Of a DNA stretch of 64,000 nucleotides, positions 35,701-48,000 are shown in pieces. The notes below the pieces were generated by a model. It was not told where the DNA came from, ran no database searches, and saw only the letters and a list, made by a program, of their open reading frames with translations. The stretch covers positions 5,588,501 through 5,652,500 of the forward strand of contig CM062212.1 in assembly GCA_031216445.1 (NCBI GenBank). The letters are read 5' to 3'. Both the position numbers and the translations under genes were made by a program. Each line of letters opens with the position of its first letter. Within the stretch, counting starts at the first letter, position 1. The DNA is from Lateolabrax maculatus (Eukaryota > Chordata > Actinopteri > Acropomatiformes > Lateolabracidae).

Positions 35701-36800
35701 AGTAACAGGGAAACGGTCCATCCCAACCCACACACACACACACACACACACATTTTTCAGGATGGTTCACAATAGAAAAACGACAGTTACAATGTTAACC
35801 AGTTGGGCAAGTTAATGACACTTTATACTGTATGTCTTGCTTTTCCTGTTCATGCTTTGGAACTGATTTTGTAGTGGCAGTCCCCATTTAACCTTTAAAT
35901 TTGACACACAAAAACAAAATGAGAGGCTGCTCATACAGGACACCTTTCATTTTGTGTATTTTTCAGTGATGGCCTGGCAAAAATAAATACTCTAATAATA
36001 ATAATACTATATATTCTGTTGCTAAAAACGCAGCAGTCCCCTCCGACACTGAGAGAAGATGAGGAAGGAAAAGCTGCAGGGGATGCGTCCTAAATCCCTT
36101 TGAACCTTAATTATTGTTTGTTTTGCTTCCACTACTATCACCAATCTGTAAGAGATGAGATACGATGCTCAGATTACCTCAGTGCTGCCTGTCCTTTTAT
36201 GAATCACTGATTAAAACACATGATTTAAGAGGATATGTGGTATGTTGTTCAGATTTCTTTTCTTGTCAGTGTTAACATGACAGATAAGATTTTCCCATTT
36301 GAGTCCTTCCACATATGGAGATACCTAAGGGGATCTTTGCTCTAAACCCTCCAATCCATCCCAACATGCACGGCCCAGGACCTCGTAAATATACGTCACT
36401 GATAAGGCCCGGCAGACGAAGCACAAGAACCCAAAAGAAGAGCCAGCTTGATATTAGCCCTTTTAAAACAGAAACAGGTTGTGGGTATTCACCTGGTTCC
36501 TATCGAGGGCTGTTTATCAGTTTGAACCAGTCTCCCTCTCTGCTCTTCCTCAAAGCACAGTGCCATGTTAATCCAAGGTTATGACCTAACTGCTCAAGAG
36601 TTGAAGGCAGAAGAGCAGCACATCTTGTAGTAATTTCAAGTGTAGGTTTGGTGAAAAAGTAGATAAGAAACGGTTAAGAATCTGAAGGGTCCCGAGATTA
36701 CCAATCACAATGGAAGTAACAAAAAACAAACCCTCTCTGCTACATTTTTATCTAATCTTTGATTATTTATTATGAACGACTGAACATCACTCTTGAACTT
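32741..36800. other. Intergenic DNA between jag2 and nudt14 (left part)
   Basis: No gene was recognised. Contents noted are a T-run (34115-34135), a (CA)n tract (35729-35752) and otherwise unremarkable AT-rich sequence. Several open frames of 60-127 codons lack any family resemblance or splice context. Confidence 0.7.
35729..35752. repeat. (CA)n microsatellite
   Basis: A perfect CA tract of about 24 nt in the intergenic region. Confidence 0.97.
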
Positions 36801-36839
36801 AACGTATCAACATATTCAACCTGTGACAAGGCCAAGGGT

Positions 36840-37330
36840 TTGCAAGTAAACATAGCTTCACTTTAAAGGAGACTCCTGTCCTCCCAAGAAAAATGAGAGT
36901 ATCAGTTGAGAAAGCTCTCCAGCAGCCAGAGTAATTATGACTCTCGTCCATCAGGAGCAAAAGAAGGTAGTAGTGTGATGTTATTATAGTGCCACAAAGT
37001 CCACACAGGAAGGAGGTCGTGGTGGCCGGATGGGTAAAAAAACAAACATTAGACTTTACCACTGGAGGTCGTCGTTAGTTTCCTGCCAACAGTCAACCGT
37101 TGATTATTTTAACCGTGACCAAGATCATTCACTTACCTTAACCATGTGGTTATTATTGAAACCATGACTAAGAAGCCTTACTAACCTGAGCAAAGTAGTC
37201 ATTTTAACACAAACCAAAATGTTTCCCCAACTCTTACCAAGTTGTGTTTGAGTCCAAACCTAACAAAACCTCAACCATAGAGGTGTAAGATGAGAATATG
37301 GTTTTATGAAAAGGCGATCTCATCCTGTTG
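36840..37330. repeat. Possible dispersed repeat
   Basis: A series of CCTTAACCATG, AACCATGACTAAG and TAACCTGAGCAAAGTAGTCA motifs resembles a teleost interspersed repeat containing many TAACC-type blocks. No terminal structure could be defined, so the borders are approximate. Confidence 0.35.
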
Positions 37331-38094
37331 ATGGTGATTGATTGTCAGATCAAAAAACGCTTGTATGTGCTGTTCTGGAGGGGAATGGAGTATTGATGTA
37401 TTTAATCATTTAACTGAGGACTTGTTGCTTTAAAGGGTCATAAGCCAAAAAGGTTGGTAACCACTGGTTAAAAGGACATTTATTTTGTTCCAACTACAGC
37501 TATGCCACGGTAAAAAGTATGTACTCTTTACAACTGTGTCCCAGACAACGGAGAGAGCTACAGTGCATGAACACAACTAATGTCTACAAAAGACATACAG
37601 TAGATTGCTAAGATATATAGGTGTATATATGTATATAAAGGTTACAAAGCACACCTCCCTCCCATATGCGTAGGATCTAATGTGCATACAGATGGAGAGT
37701 GTGTCGGACTGTGCTGGACTGTGTCAGTGTGTCCTCTAACTGCAGTGGTGGATCTTGTCTGTCCTTCAAAGGGCAGGTTTTCAGCTCCCACCTGTGAATG
37801 GACTGCATTCAGAAAGAGGGGTGGTAATCCATCTGCTGTGGTAACACACACACATCCAGATGGTCTCTGGAGAACAGACAGAGTCCCATGTGTCCAGTTA
37901 CAGCATGAAAGCAACAGGGACGCAATTTAAGTACCCGTCCATCCACCCATCCCACCACCCTTTTAAAGATGGATGGGAGGTGACAGGGGAGGATGTATTT
38001 ACAGAATTGTTGTAGCTTGCAGCTTTATTTTTTGTCCCACCTGAGGGATATGTTGAAGATTAGCAGTCATCTTTCCATTGTCTAAACTCTCTTT

Positions 38095-38280
38095 GTTTTC
38101 GTTCCGGGAGTCAGATGAGAAGATCAATCCTACTCTCTGTTTTGTGTATGAAGTATGGAGCTAGAGCCCAGGAGGTGATTGGCGTCTGTGTATGTCTTAA
38201 CTTTGTAAAGAGACTCGAAAGTTAAGAAAATACACGTACCAGCACCTTTACAGCTCACTAATGAATTGGGTTAAAAACCC
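38095..38280 (+). mobile_element. Partial copy of the GGAATAGTTC foldback MITE family
   Basis: The copy contains the family internal blocks AGATGAGAAGATCAATCCTA, GGAGCTAGAGCCCAGGAGGT and CAGCACCTTTACAGCTCACTAA. Both terminal repeats are missing or decayed. The full-length copy is at 40577-40873 and another lies at 24200-24410. Confidence 0.6.
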
Positions 38281-39694
38281 AAATCTAAAACCCAAAAAGG
38301 CAGTTTACTAATGGAAACAGACCCTAATATATATGTAAACGTACAACTTAACATGTTTTGAGCTGATACCCTGTATTTCCTATACCTTGGCTAACTTAAG
38401 AACTTGATTTCAGCAATAAGTCACAAGCTGACTCATGTTTTAGAACCACTCAGCAGTGGCCAGTTGAGGTCAAACACCTCTCTTTCAGTCTGATGTTATT
38501 CAAGGCAAAAGCTTTACAGGAAAATGAAATAAAAACCTGTCAGGTATCTAGTCTGATGTGTCTATAGTGTACTAAGAGTAACACTACCAGAGTGTTTGAT
38601 ACTAAAGTAGGAGGGAGTATATAAGCGTGACCTGTTGCCATTTTGTTCCCAAGTAACATGCTTTTAAGAGAGCAGATGCGTGGTATTGGCATTTGAAAAA
38701 AAGAAAGGATATACAGTGAAAGTGATATAGAAACAGTTTCGCTTGGATGACACATTTCAGCGATAAACGTTTCTGGTCACGATGTGAACAGTTTAAACAG
38801 TTTTTTTGGATAATTTTTATCGTTTTTTTTTTATTTTACCTCAACAAAAAGAGTAAAAGTATTCTTCCTGTTTGCCTACACGCTGCACATACACGCCTCT
38901 GCTGACTCACCTCAGATAAAATCATCTCCACAGTAACAGCTTTTATTTTCTCTCTGGTTAAATGCGAGAACCCTGCTTACATTTCTGGGAATCCTATCAA
39001 GATGTCCATCAAGATCAGAACTGTAGACTTTACATTTGCTTTGGTTTATCTCCATGGAGGTTCTCTCTTAAAGGTTATGAATACTACTGTAGGTGCTTAA
39101 CCTTACACCGGTTTAGTATTTCATAATACTGAGGAATGCTGAATGCTATAAATCCTCTTTTGGGAAGTCACTGTATGAGGTGGCAAAAAATGACTGTAAA
39201 AAATAAGTGTCAAAAAATAGCACAGACACACTGAAATCGTGACATTCCTCTAAAAATAAGCTTGAAAAGTGTATAAATAATTACGGGACCCCAGAAAAAG
39301 GACATTTTGGGCATCAAACCCATTTTATTTCAACTTAATGCAGTTTAATCCAACACAGTTAGTGCACATGCAAAGTATCATATTTAAATATATACTGTAT
39401 GTTTGTACCAAGTGTCATGTTTTAAAAGTTAAATATTTCAACATTTAGGTAATAAATTAACAAAATTGAAAACATTACTGAAAACACAGCCCACAATGAG
39501 TATACACTTTTAATAAAGCATAAAATACATGATAAATTCGTAAAACTGCAATGTTCGTGTTTGTAACTTTTTTTTCAGAAAATATTTTTTTTAAAAACAC
39601 AAATTCAGTGTAAGACACCAGAAAGAAAAAAAATCACAACTGGACAAATTTCTTTATGTCTTTACCATGAGAAAAATCATAATACTTCTTTCAC
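38281..39694. other. Intergenic DNA
   Basis: This stretch is AT-rich. No gene, long microsatellite or nameable repeat was seen. Confidence 0.6.
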
Positions 39695-40062
39695 TTAAAG
39701 GTATTATGTGTAGGATTTTCACTAAATATCACACTAGCTAAGGAATAACATATGTGCTACACTTTACAGTCACTATGAACCGCTTAAAAGCAGCAAATCT
39801 GATTATCTTTCCCCTGTTGCTTCTGAATATTCAGCTACCAGTCCGCCAATAAAGAAGCAAAAGTGACTGACTTCACCCCAAATCAAAAGTCCCTTTTCCA
39901 GGACTCATGAGCAAATCAAGAATCACTGAATGTCTCAAGAAACAAAGGAATATTGAGTAGAACAACAGAGGTAATGTTTGAATTGTCATCCAAGGTCCAA
40001 GTTATAATTTTACAGTAATACACCTCCTTTAATTAGAGAATACTACACATAGCACCTTTAAA
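39695..40062. mobile_element. MITE with TTAAAGGT...ACCTTTAA inverted ends
   Basis: The left end reads TTAAAGGTATTATGTGTAGG and the right end, reverse-complemented, reads TTTAAAGGTGCTATGTGTAG. They match over about 30 nt with few changes. The 368-nt body has no coding potential. It is a classic non-autonomous inverted-repeat element. TTAA at both edges may be part of the inverted repeat or a target duplication. Confidence 0.8.
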
Positions 40063-40576
40063 AACATGTTCATGATAAACTGTTGCTCAGCTCACGAGCA
40101 TTGAAAATACAGTAAGAAATTGTCAAACGGTGCACAAACCATTAACAGAAGAAAACAAAAAACAATCACAGTTGAAGAAGCAACTACAGCATAGCCATGG
40201 GGGTACATCTATAAAAGTCTGGTACCGATGAATTAAGTATTCTGTCACAGAGAACCACTGAGTGTTGACATTTCTGACATGTTGCTGAGAATTTGATATG
40301 TCAGAGTCTTAGAAGCGAGCAAACGGACACAGAATATTTTCGTTATGTGCCTGAGTGATGGAGGTAGAAATGTCCAATGCTGGGCTAATGGTTAATATCC
40401 AGCATAGGCAAGAATGAATTATACAACCTTTTACCTACCTCAAATATTAGTTTTATATTTAATAGGAGTAGCATATGGCTTACCAGTGGCACAGTCTGCA
40501 ACCTCACTCTGGACTGTCAAAGGTGCATTTACTTTTGTCCTAGAGGGGAGGGTTAGGCTTGTCGCGGTGGGAGACC

Positions 40577-40873
40577 TAAAGGAATAGTTCAGCATTTTGG
40601 GAAATTAACTTATTCACTTTCTTGCCGATGGTCGGATGAGAAGATTGATACCACTCTTTACTGGCTTTACAGTAAATATGAAGCTACAGCCAGCAGCCGG
40701 TAAGCTTAGCTTAGCACAAAGACACAGAGCCGTTTTCTCGTTGTCACTCTTTATGTTGAGCTTAGTTAGCCAGCTGCTGGATGTGAAGACCTGAGAGTGG
40801 TATCGATCTCTTCTAACTCTCTGCATAGAAAGTGAATAAGTGTAGGTTCTAAAATGTTGAACCTTTTCTTTAA
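40577..40873. mobile_element. Full-length foldback MITE (GGAATAGTTC family)
   Basis: The left end TAAAGGAATAGTTCAGCATT...TTATTCACTTTCT is mirrored at the right end by AGAAAGTGAATAAG...AAAATGTTGAAC...TTTA. The inner parts also pair (GATTGATACCACTC against GAGTGGTATCGATC), so most of the 297-nt element can fold back on itself. The internal GAAGCTACAGCCAGCAG and AGCTTAGCTTAGCA blocks are diagnostic of a common teleost family. Confidence 0.85.
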
Positions 40874-43800
40874 GTCTTATATAGAGAAGCTGGCTGAGCC
40901 AGCTGAACCTGAAGTGCTGCCACGCAGGTTGTGTTTCTTCCGGCAACCAAATTATCTGCAACAACCGAGCTGCAGTCAAATCTTTAGACGTTAAACTTGA
41001 TCCCTCCCACTTGCAGTTGCTATCTATTTTTGTCGCTGTCACTTTTTTTTTCAATGTGTCAATCATTGAGGCGTCTGAATGCCCTCGGTGATGTCGTGAT
41101 GACTTTCAGATAATAGATGGAGGGAACGTGTGGAGAAATATGTACCGGTGTTGGCTTGCTGACTGATGCCGCCCACAGTGACAAGCCTATGGAAAAGGCC
41201 AAGAAAAGCCTTGTGTTTTTGCAATAACTTTCCTCAAAAAGAAAAATAATTTCAGTCAAAAGAGAAGTCACATGGCAATTTTCCACATTTGACAGGCACA
41301 TAAAGTTACAGACTGGCCTTAAAAGTTAAAATGGCTTTTTTTTTCTTTCTGTTGTCACATTTTACATCGAGCCAAATCAGAAATAGTTGGCCTCATTTCA
41401 ACAAGGTGATTTTTTTTTTTTAAATACACAGAGGAGCTTTTTATTTCTATCAACTTTGGAATGATTATGGCTAACCCGTTTAAAATATGGGCTACAGATA
41501 CATTAGTACTGAGTCATTCCAAGACTTCATGATTTTCAATGATGGGTTCATTTCACGCAAGACGAGAACAAAACGATGGAAAACTGTGAGCACCATTGGG
41601 AATCTTTCTGTGAGCTTCTCCATCAGACTTTTCTCAACAAGTGAGGAGATCCACCAAGACCTTATTCAACTGAAGACTGAAGAAAGGATTGTCTCATGGA
41701 AGAAGGTGGAAAAATTAAGGAGGGAATGAGGTAATTGAAAAAATCTTTTGGAAGCTAGAAAAACATTATTGTGGTGGCTGGTTGTCATGATGTGAAGTTG
41801 ATGAAGTGTAGTTGAAAGAATACTTTTTAAAAGCCCTGTTAGTGTTACGGTGTGTGCGTCCTTTTTTTAAATCTTACTCTGCATGCCACGTGGAACAAAC
41901 GCATAACACTAACAAGCCGACCGGTGGTCATTTCATGGTTTTCCAAAGGTGCTTTCCACGTTTTTTTTCTCCAAAGTGTCCTGATATTAAACTTGTTACA
42001 GTAGACACATCCTGTAGTTTGTATGTCCTTGAAATTTTGCGTCCGATTTTACGATTTGATACCAACGACACAAAGAGAATCTGATTTACTGTCAGACATC
42101 TACTATTAATCAGGTTCGGGTGCTCCTTTGAGAGACTATGAATCAATTTAGCAAAATAAGAGTCATCTTTCTTTTTCCAAGAAAATCAACAAAACAATAA
42201 TAATAACAATTCAAGCAGTTCCAGCACACTATACAATCCTACATCAAGGAATGATCTTTGATGGACAGAAGGACAAAGAAGCTTAATGATAGCTCGATGG
42301 CGTAGAGGGAGATAAATATGGCTTAAGGGTTCTGCATATATTCCTACGCAGTCCGAGTGGAAATTCCCCCCCAAATATTTGACTCAGTGTGTGAAACCAA
42401 ACATATTTAGTTTGGTTGATTGAAATTCTCTTGACTTTGTTTGTTTGTGCAGTTAAGAACAATGCATTTAGAGCTCAAGTAACACCAGATAACTGCACTG
42501 AAATGCCGGACAATGATGCTCAGTCCTCTTCTAAGAGAACTGCAGTGAGATTCAGGACATACACCTGAAATAATGACTAAAAAAGGCAAATGTTGACATT
42601 TGATTGTCAGCTGTTCTTCAGGCTCAAAATGCCTCGAATAACTAAATAAATCATGTACTGATGCACACATTCACCTGGAATATTTCTTCATTTATATACC
42701 AGAGAAGTTACATCAACAGTAAGATGTATCATGGGGACTAGAATAGATGATGATTTTACTTTAACATCTTCAATAAGGTGTTAACATTGCACCTATAACT
42801 CTTTCAAATAATAGCTCTGCCATACAGCACTTTTTAATATTATTTTGTAGTCAGCATTACGTACGTTACATACGTTATTCAGGCAGGTTATTTTTTAACA
42901 ACTTAACTATTCAATTTCACTCATTATGTTTTGTCACACATATTTTCCAACTTCCAAACTGCAGGTGAACCAAGAAGAGCTGAACTCTCATTCAGTGTTC
43001 AGTCACTGTCTGCAGTGTAGTTCTCTTATCATCCAACTGTAGCGACGTATAAATAATGAGATGTGTTTATCGGTTTTAAGCGAGTGGTAATTGTCTAAAA
43101 CCAGTATTGTCGTTCAAAACTTGCATATTTTTAACAAAACTATAAAATGGGGGAATTTCTTCCTTTTCACATATTAATCAATAAATGAAGTACCAGCCCT
43201 TTTTGAATGAAGAAAAATACTAACATATAGTGAGAACAGTATGAACTTTGTTGCCTTTAAGCTGCAAGTGTTTTTGAAATATAATAATATAATAACATGC
43301 TGGTCATCATCACATCCAGAGATTCACCCTGAATATGACCAACAGTTTGAGTATTTGGACCTGAGATTTTGGCAAACTGCTGTTGAGATTCACTTTGTGA
43401 GATTAGGTTTGTGTGCTAATGACCATCCAAGATTTACTCCACAGAACCTCCAAAATGAATTATGATCAAAGACAATCTTTTAGATGGTTTAAGTCCTTTT
43501 AAATATGCTCCTAAACCTGTATTAATGTGTTCACAATGTCACCTTAACATGGCGGGTGATCTGATCAGATCTGAAATCTCTAGAGGATTTAGCCTTTATA
43601 CAGTTTTCTCTACTGTATTTTTAAAAATCTTTCTTTATCTCAGAAGAAATTATGCAAGAGAAAGTAAAAAAGGAGGATTCTTCAAAAACTCCTCTCCATG
43701 TCAAAATGGATTTCTGACATATTACAAGCCAAATATCTGTTTCAGAAACCAAAACGGTAACTCATTGCAGGATTGTGCTTGAGAACGACAACACACTTCA

Positions 43801-44135
43801 AACTGAAATCATACTCGGAGCAGCAGTAGGTGTATGCTTTTTCTGTGACAAAACCTAACGCACATTATCCACTTTGCTTGTTTAAGAAAAGGTCTGCTAA
43901 TGTGTCCACTGGTTAGACTTCATGAAGATTTTCTAACAGAGTGAGAGTTGATTTCAGTGACACTGAGTGTGGTTGTTTAGCCCGGGGGTACTATGATAAG
44001 TATTGCTTAAAGGCTGTGGGTCAGAGAAATCAATTGAGGCATGCTTGAACAAGTGGTGGTTAAAACACATCTAACACCTCGATCGTTACAAGGCCCCACC
44101 ATTGACTAGCATAGTTTTTGCATTACTGGATCATG
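40874..44135. other. Intergenic DNA upstream of jag2 / downstream of nudt14
   Basis: This AT-rich stretch holds short T-runs and no gene or nameable repeat. It probably lies beyond the nudt14 3' end. Confidence 0.6.
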
Positions 44136-44136
44136 G

Positions 44137-44457
44137 CTTAAAGGGATACTCCACTGTTTTGTTTTTACCATATCTCTATGTATATCTTTAATGGTTGAAG
44201 TAATGACCAGTAGAAAAAGATAGCCATTGTTCATATGTTGTGTATTGTCATATTCGATTGTGCACAATTCCTCTGGAGTTTGCAATGAATCCTGGGTATT
44301 GTAGGAATGGTTCAAAGTTGGAATTTGAATGTAAGCAGAGTGGAAAATGGCTTTTTCTCAGCCAATATCAGGTGTATTTAAAATATTTTTTTTGCCTTTA
44401 GAAATGCAGGTAACATTCAAGAGCCTACACTAAAAACAGTGGAGTATTCCTTTAATC
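44137..44457. mobile_element. TTAA-flanked inverted-repeat element next to the nudt14 3' end
   Basis: The left end TTAAAGGGATACTCCACTGT and the right end ACAGTGGAGTATTCCTTTAA are inverted copies with one mismatch (GGATAC against GAATAC). TTAA at both sides fits a TTAA target duplication (piggyBac-like) or a TTA/TAA duplication (Harbinger-like); the sequence alone does not decide. The body of about 320 nt has no coding potential. Confidence 0.8.
44451..44456 (-). terminator. Candidate poly(A) signal ATTAAA for nudt14
   Basis: On the minus strand ATTAAA lies about 360 nt past the nudt14 stop and is followed by a T/G-rich stretch (CTGTTTTTAGTGTAGG). No AATAAA hexamer was seen on this strand between the stop and 44100. 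The hexamer straddles the right border of the inverted-repeat element at 44137-44457. Confidence 0.35.
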
Positions 44458-44811
44458 AAGGGCAGGCAAATGAAATCAGTGATATGCAGCCATTTATAAC
44501 AGATGGCACAGTAAATAAAAAAAATAAATAAAAAAATCATAAACAAGAGACAAAAGTGCCAGAGACAACAAGTTATGGCAAATTTGTTTTTAGGAAAGAA
44601 ATATTAAGACCACATGAAATTCAAAAGGTAAACAGGACAAAACTTAAAGATACCTGTTGGCAACAAGACAAGGGGCCCACCTTTCATCATGTACCAATAA
44701 GCAAAAAGGCAATACAGGATGAAGAGCCATGGGGGGGGGGGAGTGGATGTGCTGGGCCAGTGTTTGATGTAATTTGGAATAAACGGTATAAAGAGGGTTG
44801 GTTAATACTAG

Positions 44812-45061
44812 TTACACATTGGTGGAGATCTTGTACTTGGGAGACATGTTATTATGGAACCAGATGAAACTAAAAATGACGCCCATGGTTTTGGGTATAC
44901 GCTCGTCGTAGGCAAACGTCATGGCCTCGTGCAGCGGGACTTTGACCACCTCGATAAGCTCTCCCTCCCGTGGCTCACCTCCACCTGCGCTCACGCAGTT
45001 GTCGTCGGACACCTCGGCGTAAAACATGGTCTGCTTGGAGCCTGTTACACCTACGCCTGAC
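44812..45061 (-). CDS. nudt14: nudt14 exon 5: C-terminal part and stop
   Basis: This exon completes Arg164 and encodes SGVGVTGSKQTMFYAEVSDD, then GELIEVVKVPLHEA, IPKTMGVIFSFIWF and a short tail ending STNV before TAA at 44814-44812. It matches human SGVGLTGSRQTMFYTEVTD...GELIEVVHLPLEGA...IPKTLGVIFGVSWF. The acceptor is TCTACAG. Confidence 0.97.
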
Positions 45062-48000
45062 CTGTAGAGGGGAATAAGGGGAAAAAAATAATAAATTGGT
45101 ATCTATATTTGCAATTATTAAGTTTTACACAGTGCTGGGTATCGTTTAAAAATTACAATACAACATTGATTTTTTTTTTCTAGCCCCCAAAAAAGTTTCC
45201 CCCTTATTTAACAAAATGCAAATGCATCAGTGTTCAAGTTCCATAAAGTAGGAGACTTGCAAGAGACCAATTATAAAAAGAATGGTCAGAATTGGTGCCC
45301 ATCTGTAAACCTTACCTGACTAGTTAAAACCCCTTTTTAAAATTGTTTTATTTTAACACAAATAGATAAATACAGCGAGACATAGTGTTTACACTTTGTT
45401 CAGACGCATAAAAGCTGTAAAGTTCTGTCTTTGAATGTTGGTAAAAAGAAACGTACATAAACATAATTTTAGAGGAAATTCTTTGCCATCTAAACCTAAC
45501 TGAACTCGGGTTGCCTGCTATTAGCACAGCACTTCACCACATGGTGCACTTCAGTCAAATACACCCTCATGAGGGTCATGAGGGTTAAGATGATACTTAT
45601 CTATTTAATGGAAGCAGCCCACACATAACAATGGTCATAGACAACACCAACAAAGCCGGATGAGGTGTTCACGTTAAATCAAAAGCACAGTTGTAAGAGC
45701 TGTCAGTCAAAGCTGTCCAGGTGCTGCAGTTTAATGTGGGACTGTAGTTTTTCTGGAGCTTTCAACTTCTGTGTCAGGTTATAGTGAGCTAATAATATGT
45801 GGACTAAGATAGATGGCTCCCCTGATGCTTCTTTTCAGCTCACTAACATACACACAGAACAGTTTCTCTTCTTTAGTCCCATCTCTTATCGTTATTATAA
45901 ATTCAAAGCGAAAAATTTATTTTTATAGTATCACAAATTCAGGACTGCTCTATCCTGGCCACTCACTGGTTGGCCCACTTCCAGCTCGTTCATTGGTCTG
46001 AATTGCTAAATTTATATAATTTTTTTAAAATTTACTAATGAGCATAAGGGGGTCGTGTATGAGATCAAAAACAGAGGCTGTGAATTTATCCATATAATTC
46101 ACAAAAAAATAAAAAAAGGCCTCTATTAAGTTCATTCACAGATAGCATTTCTTAACTTAAAATTTAAAGTTCCATTACGGACAAACCGGCTAACCTGTAA
46201 GAAGTAATTCTCTTCAGTTTAGAGGCAGGCACATCGTAGCCACACTCCTCGAGCACCTCCTGCCGGGCGATCTCCTCCAGGGAGAGGTTGGGTTTGTCCA
46301 CCAGCCCGGCGCAGAGCTCGTAGGTGACCCCCGCTGAGGCCGGGGGCCACTGAGAAGAGCTCTCTCCCTCTGAGGCCGACTGGCCCTCCTGAGACTCTGG
46401 GGCGGGGGCGGCAGCTTTGGCCGCGCCCTCCTCAGTTTTTTCCGCAGACTGAGGCGGCTGCGTCTTGGTCCTTTCCCATTCACACATGTATACAGCTGGT
46501 GGTGGAAAAGAGAGAAAACATTGTTAAACCTGGTTGGAAGTAAGACATTATTCTTACTACATTTACCGCCATACATCTAGTTTCCTCTATCAGCGTTTAT
46601 CTGTTACACTGTAACATTTATAAGTATCTGTCCTGATTTACTATTTAATTCTACAATGACTGTGTCTGCAGTCTGGTCTAAAAATATCCGTCAACAAGAC
46701 GAGATGATGACGAGATGGCACCGACGTCCGGCGGACATTTAACACAGGAGTAAGACTAAGACTACATTTTAAAAAATGGCTGACAAAATGAACACTGCTG
46801 CAGTCACTCAAGATCAGTGAAAACAACTTCAATATTCAAGTAGAATATACTGTAACATTTATTGGGCCACTTTGTTTCTTTCATGTTTTATACTGCACAC
46901 TTGTGCAGAAACGACTGATCCATTAATCGGTTAGTCAATTAAGAGAATTAATCTTTTGTTATTTTAAGAAATGCCAAACATTTGTTTACCACACGTTTGT
47001 TTTCAGCTCCTCAACTGTTAGGATTTGCTACATTTTATATTTTTGAGCTTTGGACTGTTGGTCAGATAAAAAAAGCTATTTGAAAACGATGACCTGGAAT
47101 AAAGAGCGCCTCCGCTAACATTTATATGAAATGTAGCACTTACTCAACAATTTCCCGGGAGAAATGACTATACTGGGCTTTTTTTTTTTTACTGGCACTG
47201 CATCACGGACATATTTCTAAACATTTATTGTTCAACACCTGACAATGCTGACCACTATATATTGTATACTCCCTGTTTCAAAACAAATGTCATTCTAGGC
47301 TGTAGACAAATTCTGATTTCTTTCAGATAAACAGCAGTTTTTCTTTTTTCCCAACAGCAATGGGAGAGGAGAGGAAATAAATATATCAATGCCCAGACTT
47401 CCTTGAATTTAGCACACTGCGGTGTGGAACAGTCCCAGGCGACTTCTAACAAAGGAGGTTAGGCTGCTTTGTAACGGGGCCTCTTGCGGTCTATTTATGA
47501 GTCTGCATTGTTACTAAGATCCAGTAGAATAAACAGGGATTGTAATGCACTGGTTTTTAAGTGAAAGTGCCCACAGGATATATAACAATCTAGATCAAGT
47601 TTGGTGACAAGAAGAAAATGAATTAACAAGATTCCACAGTACAAGTAGTCTCATACTCTGTATGTGGAAACCTACCTGGACGAAACTGCTTGACGAGGAC
47701 AAAACAGTGTGAGCTGGTGTTGAAGATCAGCACTGATACACTAAGGGAAAACAGAAAAAAAGGTTTAAGTTTCAATAAAATAAAAAAAGGTTTTCCTGCC
47801 TACATGTTATATCACTGGTCTGGTAATCTCTTCCAGCATACGGAAAATTTGGCTCCAGGAGAGCAGGCGGTCAAGGCTGGATCAGAGTTTAAAAACCACC
47901 AGTTATCAAAAAGAAGGGAGTGGAAGTCTGGGGAACATTCAGCATTTTGGGACGGTGGGTTAACAAGTATTCTAGGCTTGTTAGGGTCACAATTTTTGGG

